Translations under genes and position numbers: made by a program
Origin: CAVUPF01 sp963777915
Lineage (GTDB): Bacteria; Actinomycetota; Thermoleophilia; Solirubrobacterales; 70-9
Direction: 5' to 3'
NCBI GenBank assembly: GCA_963777915.1
Contig: CAVZSH010000003.1
Location: 558,001 to 622,000 of the forward strand
Length of the DNA: 64,000 nt
Part shown: positions 1 to 6,733 of the stretch, one piece after another
Layout of the letters: each line of letters opens with the position of its first letter
Numbering within the stretch: the stretch's first letter is position 1
Notes under the pieces: generated by a model
The model's input: only the letters and a program-made list of their open reading frames with translations
What the model was told of the DNA's origin: nothing
The model's database searches: none

Positions 1-216
1 GTCGAGGAGGTGCCGGTGCGGATGCTCGAACGGGCGGGAGGGCACTCCTTCCTGACCCCGCTGCGCTCAGCCTTCTTCATCTTCAAGGGGATGATCGTGC
101 TGGTCGTCGGCCAGTTCCGCCCGCGGCTGGTGGTGGCCGGAGAGCGAGACGATGGGGGCCCGCGCCCGCCCGGCGGGGCGGGTCGCCTGGGGAAGAGCGT
201 GGAGGCGGAGAGATGA
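1..216 (+). CDS. C-terminal end of a GT2-family glycosyltransferase (partial)
   Basis: The reading frame is already open at the window edge, so only the last 71 residues are visible. The piece has a hydrophobic helix (FFIFKGMIVLVVGQF) preceded by VPVRMLERAGGHSFLTPLR, which resembles the C-terminal end of polyprenyl-phosphate/dolichol-phosphate sugar transferases of family GT2. It ends in an Arg/Gly-rich tail. The next gene, 31 bases downstream, encodes a DUF2304 protein, a common partner of such transferases. Together they suggest sugar transfer onto a lipid carrier for cell-envelope glycans. The catalytic domain lies outside the window, so the family call rests on the tail and the neighbour. 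Confidence 0.65.
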   Translation, partial: VEEVPVRMLERAGGHSFLTPLRSAFFIFKGMIVLVVGQFRPRLVVAGERDDGGPRPPGGAGRLGKSVEAER

Positions 217-247
217 GACCTCAGAAGAACAGTGGGGAGGTTCTCCT

Positions 248-691
248 ATGAGCGGCATCGCGCTCGCCGCCCAGGCCCCAAAGGTCAACCTGACCCCGCA
301 GACGCGGATCCTGGCGGCGGCGATCGCGATCGCCTTCATGGTGATGATCCTCGAGCTGATCCGCCGCGACCGCCTACAGGAGCGCTACAGCGTCGTCTGG
401 TTCGTCGCGGGGCTTGGGATGCTGGCCGGCGCCGCCTTCCCGGGGCTGTTGGGAGCGCTCGCCGACGTGATGGGCGTCCGCAACACCAACGTGGCCCTCT
501 TCTCCATCGTCTTGTTGCTGTTGCTCGGCCTGGCGCTCAACTTCAGCGTGATCATGTCCCGCCAGGCGACGCAGATAACCCGCCTGGCCCAGGAGCGAGC
601 GCTGGAAAAGGCCCGCGAGCAGGCGGCGCAAGAGCAAAACGGCAAAGGCTCGGCGCTCCCCCAGGCCGAGCGCCCTGGGGGAACCGGCTGA
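248..691 (+). CDS. DUF2304 family membrane protein
   Basis: 147-residue small membrane protein. Transmembrane segments lie near residues 20-37, 49-70 and 80-103. The segment between the first two, RRDRLQERYSVVWFVAG, is the hallmark of DUF2304. A charged, coiled-coil-like tail (QERALEKAREQAAQEQ) follows. I chose ATG 248 because GGGAGG lies about 7 bases upstream and the protein then begins close to the first helix; an in-frame ATG at 152 overlaps the preceding gene and is not needed. These proteins usually sit beside GT2 glycosyltransferases and are thought to help them at the membrane, which fits the gene just upstream. The biochemical role is unknown. Confidence 0.85.
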   Translation: MSGIALAAQAPKVNLTPQTRILAAAIAIAFMVMILELIRRDRLQERYSVVWFVAGLGMLAGAAFPGLLGALADVMGVRNTNVALFSIVLLLLLGLALNFSVIMSRQATQITRLAQERALEKAREQAAQEQNGKGSALPQAERPGGTG

Positions 692-801
692 GCTCTGGGG
701 ATAGGGGGCGCGACCGCCCGACGCACCTGCCCAGCTGAAACGCAAATGGAAACCGGGGTCGTGATCAGAATGCCTTGGGGTGCCTTGATGCAGTAGTCCG
801 G

Positions 802-817
802 CCGCGCTGGTGCGCGG
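802..817. terminator. GC-rich hairpin downstream of the DUF2304 gene
   Basis: CCGCGC-TGGT-GCGCGG forms a perfect 6-bp stem with a 4-base loop, 110 bases after the DUF2304 stop. There is no T-tract, so it is only a weak terminator candidate. The rest of 692-870 holds no gene that I can support. Confidence 0.3.
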
Positions 818-870
818 ACGCCCCTACCAACCCCCCGGCCCGACAACCCATGGAATCGGTACCCGCCTAC

Positions 871-890
871 ACCATGAGGTGTATCATGGT
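871..890. promoter_or_regulatory. Inverted-repeat operator and -10 box of vapBC
   Basis: ACCATGA-GGTGTA-TCATGGT is a perfect 7-bp inverted repeat. Its right half contains TATCAT (882-887), a good -10 hexamer placed 7 bases before ATG 895. A ribbon-helix-helix VapB bound here, alone or with VapC, would cover the -10 box. This is the usual autoregulation layout of type II toxin-antitoxin operons. The palindrome is visible; the binding is inferred. Confidence 0.65.
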
Positions 891-894
891 GGGT

Positions 895-1107
895 ATGACG
901 AGGACGAACATCGAGATAGACGATCGCCTGGTGGATCGGGCGATGAGCCTCTACCGGCTGCCCAGTAAGCGCGAGGCCGTCGACCTGGCCCTGCGCAGGC
1001 TCGTGGGCGAGCCGATGAGCCGAGAGGAGGCGCTTGGGATGGAGGGGGCCGGCTGGGCCGGTGACCTTGCCGAGATCCGCTCTCGTGAAGAGACCCCCGA
1101 GCAGTGA
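895..1107 (+). CDS. vapB: VapB-like type II antitoxin (ribbon-helix-helix)
   Basis: 70-residue protein. The N-terminus TRTNIEIDDRLVDRAM followed by SKREAVDLALRRLV is the typical ribbon-helix-helix DNA-binding fold of VapB antitoxins. The acidic C-terminus (ending EIRSREETPEQ) would wrap the toxin. I chose ATG 895 over the in-frame ATGs at 874 and 886, because those lie inside a perfect inverted repeat and a TATCAT -10 box that would produce a leaderless transcript starting at 895. The stop codon overlaps the vapC start by 4 bases (GTGA), so the two are translationally coupled. Expected role: neutralise VapC and repress the operon. Confidence 0.85.
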   Translation: MTRTNIEIDDRLVDRAMSLYRLPSKREAVDLALRRLVGEPMSREEALGMEGAGWAGDLAEIRSREETPEQ

Positions 1108-1502
1108 TCCTCGTCGACAGCTCCGCCTGGGTGGAGTTCCTTCGCGCCACCGGCAGCTCCGCCCACCTGCGGGTGCGCTCTGCGCTGCAGGAGAAGGCCG
1201 ACCTGGCAAGTACCGACGTAGTCGTGATGGAGATCCTCGCCGGTGCCCGCGACGAAGCCGACCGTGACCGGCTGCGGCGTCTGCTCTATGGCCTGAAGTT
1301 CCTCGCGGTGGAGGGCCCCACCGACTACGAGCGCGCCGCGGGGCTGTATCGGCTCTGCCGCAGCGCCGGCGAGACGCCACGCAAGCTCACCGACTGCCTG
1401 ATCGCCGCGGTCGCGATCCGCAACGACGCCGAGCTACTCTGCGAGGACGCCGACTTCCTCACTATCGCCCGCCATTCGCCGCTGCGGCTCGCGGCCGGGT
1501 AG
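1104..1502 (+). CDS. vapC: VapC-like PIN-domain toxin ribonuclease
   Basis: 132-residue PIN-domain protein of normal VapC length. The expected acidic metal-binding residues are visible: Asp5 in ILVDSSAWVEF, Glu43 in VVVMEILAGA, the Asp in LTDCLIAAVAI, and the acidic cluster CEDADFLTIA near the C-terminus. The family cleaves RNA, often tRNA or rRNA, using Mg2+ or Mn2+; the target here cannot be predicted. The start is GTG 1104, overlapping the antitoxin stop. The catalytic set looks complete, so the toxin is probably active. This is the first of two toxin-antitoxin modules in the islet between the glycosyltransferase genes and holB. Confidence 0.9.
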   Translation: MILVDSSAWVEFLRATGSSAHLRVRSALQEKADLASTDVVVMEILAGARDEADRDRLRRLLYGLKFLAVEGPTDYERAAGLYRLCRSAGETPRKLTDCLIAAVAIRNDAELLCEDADFLTIARHSPLRLAAG

Positions 1503-1548
1503 CAGCCGGCTTACCTGTCACGCAGGCCGCGTGAGCCCTGGCCGGCCT

Positions 1549-1562
1549 TGGAGCTCGCCGGA
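1549..1562 (+). repeat. Left copy of a 14-bp direct repeat flanking the relBE module
   Basis: TGGAGCTCGCCGGA occurs here, at the 3' end of the tRNA remnant, and again at 2522-2535. Both copies are followed within a few bases by CTCGAACC. The repeats bracket 960 bases that carry the relBE-like pair, an arrangement expected of attachment sites. No integrase is present between them. Confidence 0.5.
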
Positions 1563-1612
1563 CTCGAACCGGCGATCTCTTGGGTGCGATCCACGAAGCC
1601 GGCCAGCTGAGA
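1549..1612 (-). tRNA. tRNA 3'-part remnant (Ala-CGC-like, 5' end missing)
   Basis: Read on the minus strand, this segment has a perfect T arm (GCCGG-TTCGAGT-CCGGC), a 3' acceptor strand GAGCTCC and discriminator A. Before these lies a 7-base anticodon-like loop ATCGCAC, with U33 and anticodon CGC, on a stem with one mismatch. A D-loop-like TCAGCTGG follows further upstream. The 5' acceptor strand that should pair with GAGCTCC is absent, since the bases there read TTTGTCA, and the D arm is shortened. It is therefore a remnant and not a working tRNA. Such 3' tRNA pieces are typical of integration sites. The first 14 bases (plus strand 1549-1562) recur at 2522-2535. Confidence 0.5.
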
Positions 1613-1774
1613 TTGACAAAAAGCGGCAAGCTTGCAGGTCATTCTTGATGTGGTCCGGGAGGCAACGTCGAGCCGGATGTGCGCGGATATGGGTCGATAT
1701 ATGTCGGCGATTCGGGCACTCCCTGGCGGCGAGTGCCTGAAACTTTGGCGGTCGCTGCCCGCGCTGGCCGGTGG

Positions 1775-1780
1775 TACCGT
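1775..1780 (+). promoter_or_regulatory. -10 box of the relB-like gene, leaderless layout
   Basis: TACCGT lies 7 bases before ATG 1788, so transcription should begin at or next to the start codon. It follows the same pattern as many other first genes in this window. Confidence 0.5.
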
Positions 1781-1787
1781 TTTCCCG

Positions 1788-2015
1788 ATGACCAAGACCG
1801 AGCTACACGAGCTGGTCGATGCGCTGCCGGATGAGTCGCTGCCCGCCGCAGCAATCCTCCTGCGTCGCGCCCAGGACCCCGTCGCCGCCAAGCTCGACGC
1901 GGCTCCCTATGACGAAGAGGAGCTGACCGAGGAAGATCTACGCGCCGTGCAGGAGGCGCGTAGCGAGCCGGGCGTGCCGTGGTCTGAGGCCGAGGCGGAG
2001 CTGAACGCTGGCTGA
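1788..2015 (+). CDS. RelB/Phd-like antitoxin, small acidic protein
   Basis: 75-residue acidic protein. An N-terminal helical stretch (TKTELHELVDALPDESLPAAAILLRRA) is followed by the acidic tail EEELTEEDLRAVQEARSE, a pattern seen in many antitoxins that pair with RelE toxins. No clear helix-turn-helix can be named. It sits directly upstream of, and probably overlaps, a RelE-like gene, and that pairing is the main reason for the call. ATG 1788 is 7 bases after a TACCGT -10 box. I do not assign it to a named antitoxin family. Confidence 0.75.
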   Translation: MTKTELHELVDALPDESLPAAAILLRRAQDPVAAKLDAAPYDEEELTEEDLRAVQEARSEPGVPWSEAEAELNAG

Positions 2016-2262
2016 TTCTGGTTGGCGGATCGAGATCCGCCCCGCTGCGCTGAAATCACTGCGTCGGATGGGCCGGCGTGATCGTGAACGCATTGGGGGG
2101 GCGATCAGCAAGCTCCCCGATGGCGATGTCAAGCGCCTCCGTGGTCGAGACCGGCTCTTGCGCCTTCGCGTCGGCGAGTGGCGAGTGATTTTCGGTCGCC
2201 AGGATGCAAACCGTGTGATCGATGTATTGGCAATCAGGCCACGCGGTCGGGCCTACCGCTGA
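2008..2262 (+). CDS. relE: RelE/ParE-family toxin (mRNA interferase)
   Basis: About 84 residues, the usual RelE length. The N-terminus WRIEIRPAALKSLRRM and the C-terminal core RLLRLRVGEWRVIFG...VIDVLAIRPRGRAYR match RelE/ParE-superfamily toxins, which cleave mRNA on the ribosome or, in ParE members, poison gyrase. The first ATG (2068) would remove the conserved first beta strand. The frame opens at 2005, and the only plausible start upstream is CTG 2008, inside the antitoxin's last codons. The toxin may therefore use a rare start with translational coupling, or it may have lost its start. The N-terminus is uncertain; the family is clear. Confidence 0.8.
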   Translation: MADSGWRIEIRPAALKSLRRMGRRDRERIGGAISKLPDGDVKRLRGRDRLLRLRVGEWRVIFGRQDANRVIDVLAIRPRGRAYR

Positions 2263-2640
2263 GAGCGGGCGTCGGGAGGCGAGGTAGTGAGCGCAAGCGG
2301 GCGAGCAAATCGGCGGTTGGAGGAGCGGCCGATGCGGCTGGCGGCAGCTACCGGGCCGCGGTCGCGGCGGTGCTCGGCGCCCACGCGCTGCGGGGCTGGG
2401 GCGTGCGCGGTTTGGACGCCGCCGCCCGAGGCCGAAGTTGACCTGCGGTTGACTAACTGCAACCACGTGGTCGCAGGGTCTGCGGTCAAGCGAAAAGCGC
2501 CGCCTTGCAGGCGCTTGGCGATGGAGCTCGCCGGATGACTCTCGAACCCCAGCTCATCGAACCGGTACGAGACCTCTTAAGTAGGCGAAGAGTTCTCCGG
2601 ACAGCCATTGACCCGCTCCTTCATGGCATCAGATCCAAGC
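2263..2640. other. Non-coding spacer after the toxin-antitoxin islet
   Basis: No convincing gene is present in these 378 bases. Two things stand out. One is a hairpin AAGCGCC (2495-2501) / GGCGCTT (2510-2516) with an 8-base loop. The other is the second copy of the 14-bp repeat at 2522-2535. Short open frames here have no recognisable domain and poor starts. Confidence 0.5.
2522..2535 (+). repeat. Right copy of a 14-bp direct repeat flanking the relBE module
   Basis: TGGAGCTCGCCGGA, identical to 1549-1562. The bases that follow (TGACTCTCGAACCCC) are a degraded version of the tRNA T-arm sequence seen at the left copy. This would fit one end of a small inserted segment, but it is not itself a tRNA. 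Confidence 0.5.
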
Positions 2641-3762
2641 TCATCCGACAGAGCTCTCCAGGCGGAAGAAGAGGGCCTCCAGGGCAAGCTCCTCGGAGAC
2701 GTTTAACTCGAGGCGGCGGCGGGTGTCTTGGATCAGCTCGGCGGCTTGGCGGGCGCTGGCGGGGTCCAGGTCGGCCGCCTGGGATTGGAGCTGGGCGATG
2801 CGATCTTGGTTGTAGGCGACCTCGGGGGCGCCCAAGGCGACGGCGGCGAGGTCGCGAAACCAGGCGGCGCTCAACTCGAGGCCAAGGTCGAGGATCTCGG
2901 TGCGGCGGCGGCGCGCGGCTCGTTTTGACTCCTCGGCGATGTCGCGGGCGGTGTGCTTTAGCCCGGCCGAGGACTCCTCCTCCAACGCTTCGCGGGTCGC
3001 GGCCCCAGCGTCCTCGCCGACGACCGCGGCGCGCTCGAGCAGCTGCTTCCAGGGAGCGGCCGCCGAGCGGCCGCCGAGCGCCGCGGTGGCGCAACGCTCG
3101 GCCTCGGCGCGGATCTCCCTCCCCCGCCCCGAGAGGAGCAGCCGGGCGCGCTGGAGGTCTCCCGCCGAGAGGCGCGCGGCGGCGGCGATCTCGCCGGGGC
3201 TCGAGGTGGGCTCGCCGGGGTCCAGATCGCCGCCGAGCGCCGCCTCGATCGCGTCCAGCGGCAGGGGGGCGAAGTCGACCCGCTGACAGCGGGAGGCAAC
3301 GGTCTCCAACAGCACCTCCGGCTCGGAGGTGAGGAGGATCAGGTGGACGTAGAGCGGCGGCTCCTCCAGGGTCTTCAGCAATGCGTTCTGGCTCTCGTCG
3401 CGCAGCGCCTCGGCGGCCTCGATGACGAAGACGCGCGCCCCGCCCTCGAAGGGTCGGTAGGAGGCGGCGCGGATCACCCGCTCGCGCACGTCTTCGAGCA
3501 GGTGCTGGGCGCCGCGGGGAGCGAGCCAGGCGAGGTCTGGATGAGGGGAGGGATCGAGGAGGGCGCGGCGGCGGGTGTCGTCTGGGTCCTCGGCGCCGGC
3601 GGCGAGGACTTCGGCCGCAAAGGCGCGAGCGGCGGCGCGCTTGCCGGCTCCGTGTGGGCCGCGGAAAAGGTAGGCGTGCGATGGGCCTGAGGCGAGCGCG
3701 GCGCTCAGCGCGACCCTGGCGCGCGGCTGGTGGGCGGTTGCCTCCTCCAGGACAGTCGTCAT
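2641..3762 (-). CDS. holB: DNA polymerase III delta-prime subunit (HolB)
   Basis: 373 residues. This is the AAA+ clamp-loader subunit that helps load the sliding clamp during replication. The P-loop is GPHGAGK at residues 35-41. ALLKTLEEPP and the sensor/arginine-finger motif SRCQRVDF are present, followed by a helical C-terminal collar domain. The Zn-binding cysteines seen in many delta-prime proteins are absent. I chose ATG 3762 (MTTVLEEATA); a 30-residue upstream extension would overlap tmk and reads like out-of-frame sequence. It is the last gene of topA-tmk-holB on the minus strand, 10 bases after tmk. A tmk-holB pairing is common in bacteria. Confidence 0.92.
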   Translation of the reverse strand: MTTVLEEATAHQPRARVALSAALASGPSHAYLFRGPHGAGKRAAARAFAAEVLAAGAEDPDDTRRRALLDPSPHPDLAWLAPRGAQHLLEDVRERVIRAASYRPFEGGARVFVIEAAEALRDESQNALLKTLEEPPLYVHLILLTSEPEVLLETVASRCQRVDFAPLPLDAIEAALGGDLDPGEPTSSPGEIAAAARLSAGDLQRARLLLSGRGREIRAEAERCATAALGGRSAAAPWKQLLERAAVVGEDAGAATREALEEESSAGLKHTARDIAEESKRAARRRRTEILDLGLELSAAWFRDLAAVALGAPEVAYNQDRIAQLQSQAADLDPASARQAAELIQDTRRRLELNVSEELALEALFFRLESSVG

Positions 3763-3772
3763 CGAAGCGGGC

Positions 3773-4363
3773 TCACGCGGCGCGGCTCCGAGCTGCCTCC
3801 AGCACCCGCTCGTGCACCTCCTCGACGCTGCCGCCGGCATCGACCACGACAACTCGGTCGGAGGCGATCTTGGCTATCTCCTCGTAGGCCTCGGCAACGG
3901 CACGCTGGAGCTCGACCCCCTCGGACTCCAAGCGGTCCTCTCCCCCTGCCCGGCCGAGGCCGACCTCGGGATCGAGCGCCAACAGCACGGTGAGGTCGGG
4001 CCAGAGGCCATCGATCACCGTATCGGTCAGCGAGAGGACAAAGCTCATCCCAAGGCCGCGGGCAGCTCCCTGGTAGGCGACGCTCGAGTCGGCGAAGCGG
4101 TCGGCGACGATGTCCGTGCCGGCCTCCACGGCGGGGCGGATCACGCGGGCGAGGAGGTCGGCGCGGGCGGCCGAGAAGAGGAGCAGCTCGGCGAAGGGGT
4201 CCAGCGAGAGGCCCGGGTCGGCGAGCAGATCGCGGATGCGCTCGGCGGCATCGGTCCCCCCCGGCTCGCGGATTAGCAGCGTCTCGGGGCCGAGTGCCTC
4301 GGCCAGCAGGCGCGCCTGGGTGCTCTTGCCGGAGCCGTCGATCCCCTCCAAGGAGATGAACAA
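3773..4363 (-). CDS. tmk: Thymidylate kinase (dTMP kinase)
   Basis: 196 residues. It phosphorylates dTMP to dTDP with ATP in dTTP synthesis. The P-loop EGIDGSGKST lies at residues 6-15. The thymidylate-binding motif DRFADSSVAYQG and a LID-like segment RAGGEDRLE are present, and the length is normal. The gene lies 12 bases downstream of topA and 10 bases upstream of holB, so it probably shares their transcript. GGAG lies 8 bases before ATG 4363, consistent with an internal operon gene. Its substrate would come from the ThyX at 45491. Confidence 0.96.
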   Translation of the reverse strand: MFISLEGIDGSGKSTQARLLAEALGPETLLIREPGGTDAAERIRDLLADPGLSLDPFAELLLFSAARADLLARVIRPAVEAGTDIVADRFADSSVAYQGAARGLGMSFVLSLTDTVIDGLWPDLTVLLALDPEVGLGRAGGEDRLESEGVELQRAVAEAYEEIAKIASDRVVVVDAGGSVEEVHERVLEAARSRAA

Positions 4364-4375
4364 CGCTCCGTGGCC

Positions 4376-6655
4376 TCAGCCTTTGGCCGCGGCTTTGGCG
4401 CGTTTGCGGCGACGTGTGCCGGCGTCAGCTTTGGTCGCGGTCTTCGCCTTGGCCGGCGCCGCCCCGTCCTCAGAGCCATCGGGCAGCGGCTGCTTTTCCA
4501 TCGCCTCTTTCGCCGCCCGGGCGGCTTCGCGCTCGGCGCGGCGTTTCTTCATCTCCTGCATCGACTCGCAGTCGTCGTTGAGGCAGAGGTTCCAGGGGCG
4601 CCCGCGGAAGGGGACGACTTTCAGCCGCGGCGTCTGGCCGCAGACCGAGCAGCGATCCTCGAGGCGGAAGACATCGCCGCGCTGGGGCAGCGGAAAGGTC
4701 TGATCGCAGGAACTCGGATCATCGGCGCTCCAACCCGAGCAGCCGACGAAGCGTTTGCCCGATTTTTTGGCGCGGATGATGCGCAGCATGTTGGGTGAGC
4801 CGTCCTCCTTGGTGCGGCCGGCCTCTTCGCAGACCTTGCAGGGGCCGAGGATGCGGTCCTGGTCCATCCCCGCCCAGACGACCTTCGCCAGGTCCTCGCG
4901 GCTGGAGTCGATCTCCGACCAGGTCCGGTGCAGCAGATCGCGACTGTCGCCGACGACACCGTCCTTGGTCATCTCGCCGGCGGCGATGCGGTCCATCTCC
5001 TGCTCGAGCTGGGCGGTCATCTCCGGCGTCGCCATCCGCGGCACGTAGCGCTTGAACGCCTCATACATCGCGATCCCGGTCTCCGAGGGGACCGGCGGGT
5101 TGGCGTAGACGTAGCCGCGGTCATACAGCTTCTGGATGATGTCGGCGCGGGTCGCCTTGGTGCCGAGGCCGCGCTCCTCCATCATCTCGATCAGCTTGCC
5201 CTGGGAAAGGCGCGAGGGCGGCTGGGTCTCCTTGTCGAGGATCCAGGGCTCGCCGTCGAGCTCGAGCGACTGCCCCTCTGCGAGCTTGGGGATCTCCTCA
5301 TCGGCGGAGCGGGCATAGGTGTAGATGCCGGCGTAGCCGGGATCGACGACGACCGAGCCGCGCACGAAGTAGGTCTGCGAGCCGGCCTCGATGTCGGCGC
5401 GGGTGGACTCGGTGATCATCGGCGGGCTGAAGGTGGCGAGAAAGCGGCGCACGACCAGCTCATAGACGCGGCGCCGGGGGCCCTCAAGGGCGCCGGGGTG
5501 GATCGCCTGGGTCGGGTAGATCGGCGGGTGGTCGGTCGTCTCTTTTTTGCCGCGGGTGGGCTTCAGCTCGGCTTCCATCAGGCCCGCGGCGGCGGAGAAC
5601 TCCTTGATGCGGACCAGCGAGGAGACCAGCTCGCGGACCGGCAGGGAAGGCGGGTAGACGGTGTTGTCGGTGCGCGGGTAGGAGATAAAGCCGTCCATGT
5701 AGAGGTCCTCGGCGATCCGCATCGCGCTGGCCGGGGTGATGCCGAGGCGGCTGGAGGCGTCGGTGGTGAAGGCGGTCGTGTTGTAGGGGGTCGGCGGTTT
5801 GCGGGTGTTCTTCTTCGCGGTGACCGAGCGGACCGTGCCGGGGCTGGAGGTGCCGGCGAGCGCCGCGTCGACCTCCGCCCGCTCCCAGAATTTGTCGACC
5901 GCGTGGTGGGCCTCGAATGCCCCGTCGGGATGCTGGAAGCGGGCGAGCAGCTCCCAGAACGGTTTTGCGACATGGGCACGGCGCTCCATCTCGCGCTCGA
6001 CGATCAGCCCCAGGGTGGGGCTCTGGACGCGGCCGACCGAGAGGAAGTTGGAGCCGAAGCGCCGCGTCGCGAGGGAGACGGCGCGAGTCAGGGTCGCGCC
6101 CCAGAGCAGGTCGATGTCCTGGCGCGCAGCGCCGGCGTTGGCGAGCGGGTAGGAGAGCTCGTCGAGGTTGTCGAAGGCACGCTCGATCTCCTCCTTGGTG
6201 AGCGCCGAGTAGCGGGCGCGCTTGATCGGCAGGGTGCCGTCGCGGGTCCCCTCGCGCGAGCCGAGCGCCGGGTTGGCGTCGAGCATCTCCTCCAGCGCCT
6301 CGAGGCCGATCAGCTCGCCCTCGCGATCGAAGTCGGTGGCGATCACCAGCTCGTCGGCCTCCTTGGCGACTTTCTTGATCGCCTTGACGACGTTTTTGTC
6401 GGTCGGCTCCTTGACCAGCTCGGCGTCGATCAGCTCGTGCAGGTCGGTCTTCTGCCAGTTCGAGTAGCCCTCGGGGAAGGCGGGGCCGAGCACGTGACCC
6501 TTGAGGCCGATCGACATCTGCTCCCCACCGGCATCGGTCCAGGTGTAGTAGGGGACTTTGAAGGATTTGTCGGTGGCCGGGCCGCCGTTTGCGGCGCCGA
6601 GGATCTCGGCGATCTTCTTGGCGCTGTTGTTCTTCTCGGTGACGATCAACCTCAT
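4376..6655 (-). CDS. topA: DNA topoisomerase I, archaeal-type IA enzyme
   Basis: 759 residues. The Toprim domain begins RLIVTEKNNSAKKIAEIL (Glu7) and has the metal motif DFDREGE at 108-114. The active-site tyrosine is Tyr326 in FISYPRTDN. Two cysteine pairs at the C-terminus (CKVCEEAG...GCSGW, and CSVCGQ...CLNDDC) look like zinc ribbons, followed by a Lys/Ala-rich DNA-binding tail. Bacterial TopA normally begins LVIVESPAKA and has YMRTDS around the tyrosine. The VTEK start and SYPRTDN instead resemble archaeal topoisomerases, from memory. It relaxes negative supercoils. ATG 6655 lies 9 bases after TACCCT, so it is probably leaderless; it is the first gene of topA-tmk-holB. Confidence 0.93.
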   Translation of the reverse strand: MRLIVTEKNNSAKKIAEILGAANGGPATDKSFKVPYYTWTDAGGEQMSIGLKGHVLGPAFPEGYSNWQKTDLHELIDAELVKEPTDKNVVKAIKKVAKEADELVIATDFDREGELIGLEALEEMLDANPALGSREGTRDGTLPIKRARYSALTKEEIERAFDNLDELSYPLANAGAARQDIDLLWGATLTRAVSLATRRFGSNFLSVGRVQSPTLGLIVEREMERRAHVAKPFWELLARFQHPDGAFEAHHAVDKFWERAEVDAALAGTSSPGTVRSVTAKKNTRKPPTPYNTTAFTTDASSRLGITPASAMRIAEDLYMDGFISYPRTDNTVYPPSLPVRELVSSLVRIKEFSAAAGLMEAELKPTRGKKETTDHPPIYPTQAIHPGALEGPRRRVYELVVRRFLATFSPPMITESTRADIEAGSQTYFVRGSVVVDPGYAGIYTYARSADEEIPKLAEGQSLELDGEPWILDKETQPPSRLSQGKLIEMMEERGLGTKATRADIIQKLYDRGYVYANPPVPSETGIAMYEAFKRYVPRMATPEMTAQLEQEMDRIAAGEMTKDGVVGDSRDLLHRTWSEIDSSREDLAKVVWAGMDQDRILGPCKVCEEAGRTKEDGSPNMLRIIRAKKSGKRFVGCSGWSADDPSSCDQTFPLPQRGDVFRLEDRCSVCGQTPRLKVVPFRGRPWNLCLNDDCESMQEMKKRRAEREAARAAKEAMEKQPLPDGSEDGAAPAKAKTATKADAGTRRRKRAKAAAKG

Positions 6656-6664
6656 GGGGCGGCG

Positions 6665-6670
6665 AGGGTA
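6665..6670 (-). promoter_or_regulatory. -10 box of the topA operon, leaderless layout
   Basis: On the minus strand TACCCT lies 9 bases before ATG 6655. It shares the 78-bp divergent spacer with the epimerase gene. Confidence 0.5.
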
Positions 6671-6717
6671 GCAGGGGCTCTCGGTCACCCCGGCGGCCTC
6701 GCGCGCGCCGATCCCCC

Positions 6718-6723
6718 TAGGAT
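6718..6723 (+). promoter_or_regulatory. -10 box of the epimerase gene, leaderless layout
   Basis: TAGGAT lies 10 bases before ATG 6734, with no ribosome-binding sequence between. Confidence 0.5.
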
Positions 6724-6733
6724 CGGCGGCCGC

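Noticed and set aside
2522..2600. Second tRNA-like element
   Set aside because: It shares only 14 bases and a few T-arm-like bases with the remnant at 1549; no cloverleaf can be drawn.
2505..3332. Open frame antisense to holB
   Set aside because: Extremely Arg/Gly/Pro-rich, without any domain; holB on the other strand has all its motifs.
4928..6733. Long open frame antisense to topA, continuous with the epimerase gene
   Set aside because: It is the complement of a conserved GC-rich gene, has no domain pattern and has Asp/Leu/Gly-biased composition. The epimerase family clearly begins at 6734.
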